The notes beneath the pieces are model-generated. The model did no database searches, was not told the DNA's origin, and saw only the letters and a program-made list of their open reading frames with translations. From contig NZ_AZRW02000022.1 of assembly GCF_000512695.2 (NCBI RefSeq), forward strand, positions 1 to 64,000: DNA of 64,000 nt. The letters run 5' to 3'. Shown here in pieces: positions 63,570 to 64,000 of this stretch (positions are counted from its first letter, which is position 1; every line of letters begins with the position of its first letter). Source of the stretch: Pseudomonas sp. QTF5 (GTDB lineage: Bacteria; Pseudomonadota; Gammaproteobacteria; Pseudomonadales; Pseudomonadaceae). Made by a program: the position numbers and the translations under genes.

Positions 63570-64000
63570 TCAGGCGTGAGCCGACACTGGCAGCGGTGCC
63601 GCCAGCAAGCGCTCATCCAAAAGACCCAAGCCCTCCTGGAACAGCTGATTACTGCGTTCGGTGTCACCCAGTTGCGCCAGCAACCGCGCCAGTTCGGCGC
63701 AGGCTTCAGGGTTGCGCTGCACGCGCAGGCTGCTTTCCAGATAATCCCTGGCCTTGCCCCACAGACTGCTTTGCAGACACAAACGGCCCAACGTCAGCAA
63801 CAGGCTCGGGTCGGCGGGATGATCCTTGAGCCAACCCTCGGCGATGTGCAGTTGCCTGGCCGGATCGCTGCCGCGAACCAGCCCGTACAAGCGCGCCAGA
63901 TGGCTGTCGTATTGGCGCTTGAGGGCTGCACGCAGGATCTCTTCGGCCTCGACCTGCGCCCCCAGTTGTCGCAACTGCTCGGCATAGGCCAACACCAGTT
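63570..64000 (-). CDS. hemY: HemY protein, C-terminal part
   Basis: The last 143 or so residues of HemY, an inner-membrane protein of the heme gene cluster with periplasmic or cytoplasmic TPR repeats. The seen part has helical TPR-like units (QLRQLGAQVEAEEILRAALK, HPADPSLLLTLGRLCLQSSL, NPEACAELARLLAQLGDTER). The frame runs off the right edge, so the start is outside. Function of HemY is not known in detail. Position after dsbB fits P. aeruginosa. Confidence 0.88.
   Translation of the reverse strand, partial: LVLAYAEQLRQLGAQVEAEEILRAALKRQYDSHLARLYGLVRGSDPARQLHIAEGWLKDHPADPSLLLTLGRLCLQSSLWGKARDYLESSLRVQRNPEACAELARLLAQLGDTERSNQLFQEGLGLLDERLLAAPLPVSAHA

Overview
The window looks like chromosome from a fluorescent Pseudomonas of the P. 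fluorescens group. The coding DNA is GC-rich. The gene order is close to the P. aeruginosa PAO1 stretch running from argA to hemY, as I remember it. Intergenic gaps carry many paired inverted REP sequences (GTGGGAGCGGGCTTGCTCGC and variants), a hallmark of this group. No tRNA, rRNA, CRISPR array, prophage or intact insertion sequence was recognised.

Layout. 1-3.7 kb: sulfur-starvation genes (lsfA peroxiredoxin, an OprD-type porin, a tauA taurine-binding protein without its ABC partners). 3.9-11.6 kb: arginine synthesis genes argA and argE, a CYTH/CHAD triphosphatase, an Lrp-type regulator, an orphan GspE-type ATPase and a DUF2388-type protein. 11.7-18.3 kb: the glycine cleavage genes gcvP, gcvH and gcvT, split by an AT-rich islet with two tandem paralogous genes of unknown function on the opposite strand. 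18.4-21.3 kb: Fe(III) uptake permease and binding protein. 21.5-27.5 kb: ubiI, ubiH, pepP and ygfB, then divergently a ZapB-like protein, zapA, 6S RNA and the 5-formyl-THF cyclo-ligase gene. 27.5-36.8 kb: a 49-residue membrane peptide, EVE protein, FliL-like protein, quinone oxidoreductase, glpT, chaC, a flavin reductase with ubiD, rho and trxA. 36.9-40.8 kb: a FadR-type regulator divergent from an amino-acid ABC importer. 41.0-46.0 kb: ppx facing ppk1 and hemB. 46.2-51.4 kb: DedA, sterol desaturase-like, ElbB, YaiI and a cytochrome c/FTR1 fusion. 51.7-54.9 kb: an operon of envelope proteins (COG3014 lipoprotein, YcfL, LpoB-like, CsgG-like). 55.1-58.9 kb: LysE exporter, MscS channel, YheS and a TIGR02444 protein. 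58.9-64 kb: algP, an FKBP isomerase, a decayed group II intron, algQ, dsbB and the 3' end of hemY.

Most of the window is core housekeeping: arginine, ubiquinone, heme, one-carbon and polyphosphate metabolism, division, transcription termination and thiol redox. The departures from core order are the most informative parts: the two-gene islet inside the gcv locus (15.0-16.7 kb), the broken group II intron next to algQ (60.9-62.0 kb), and the junction between tauA and argA, which sits on a REP pair and looks like a rearrangement point.
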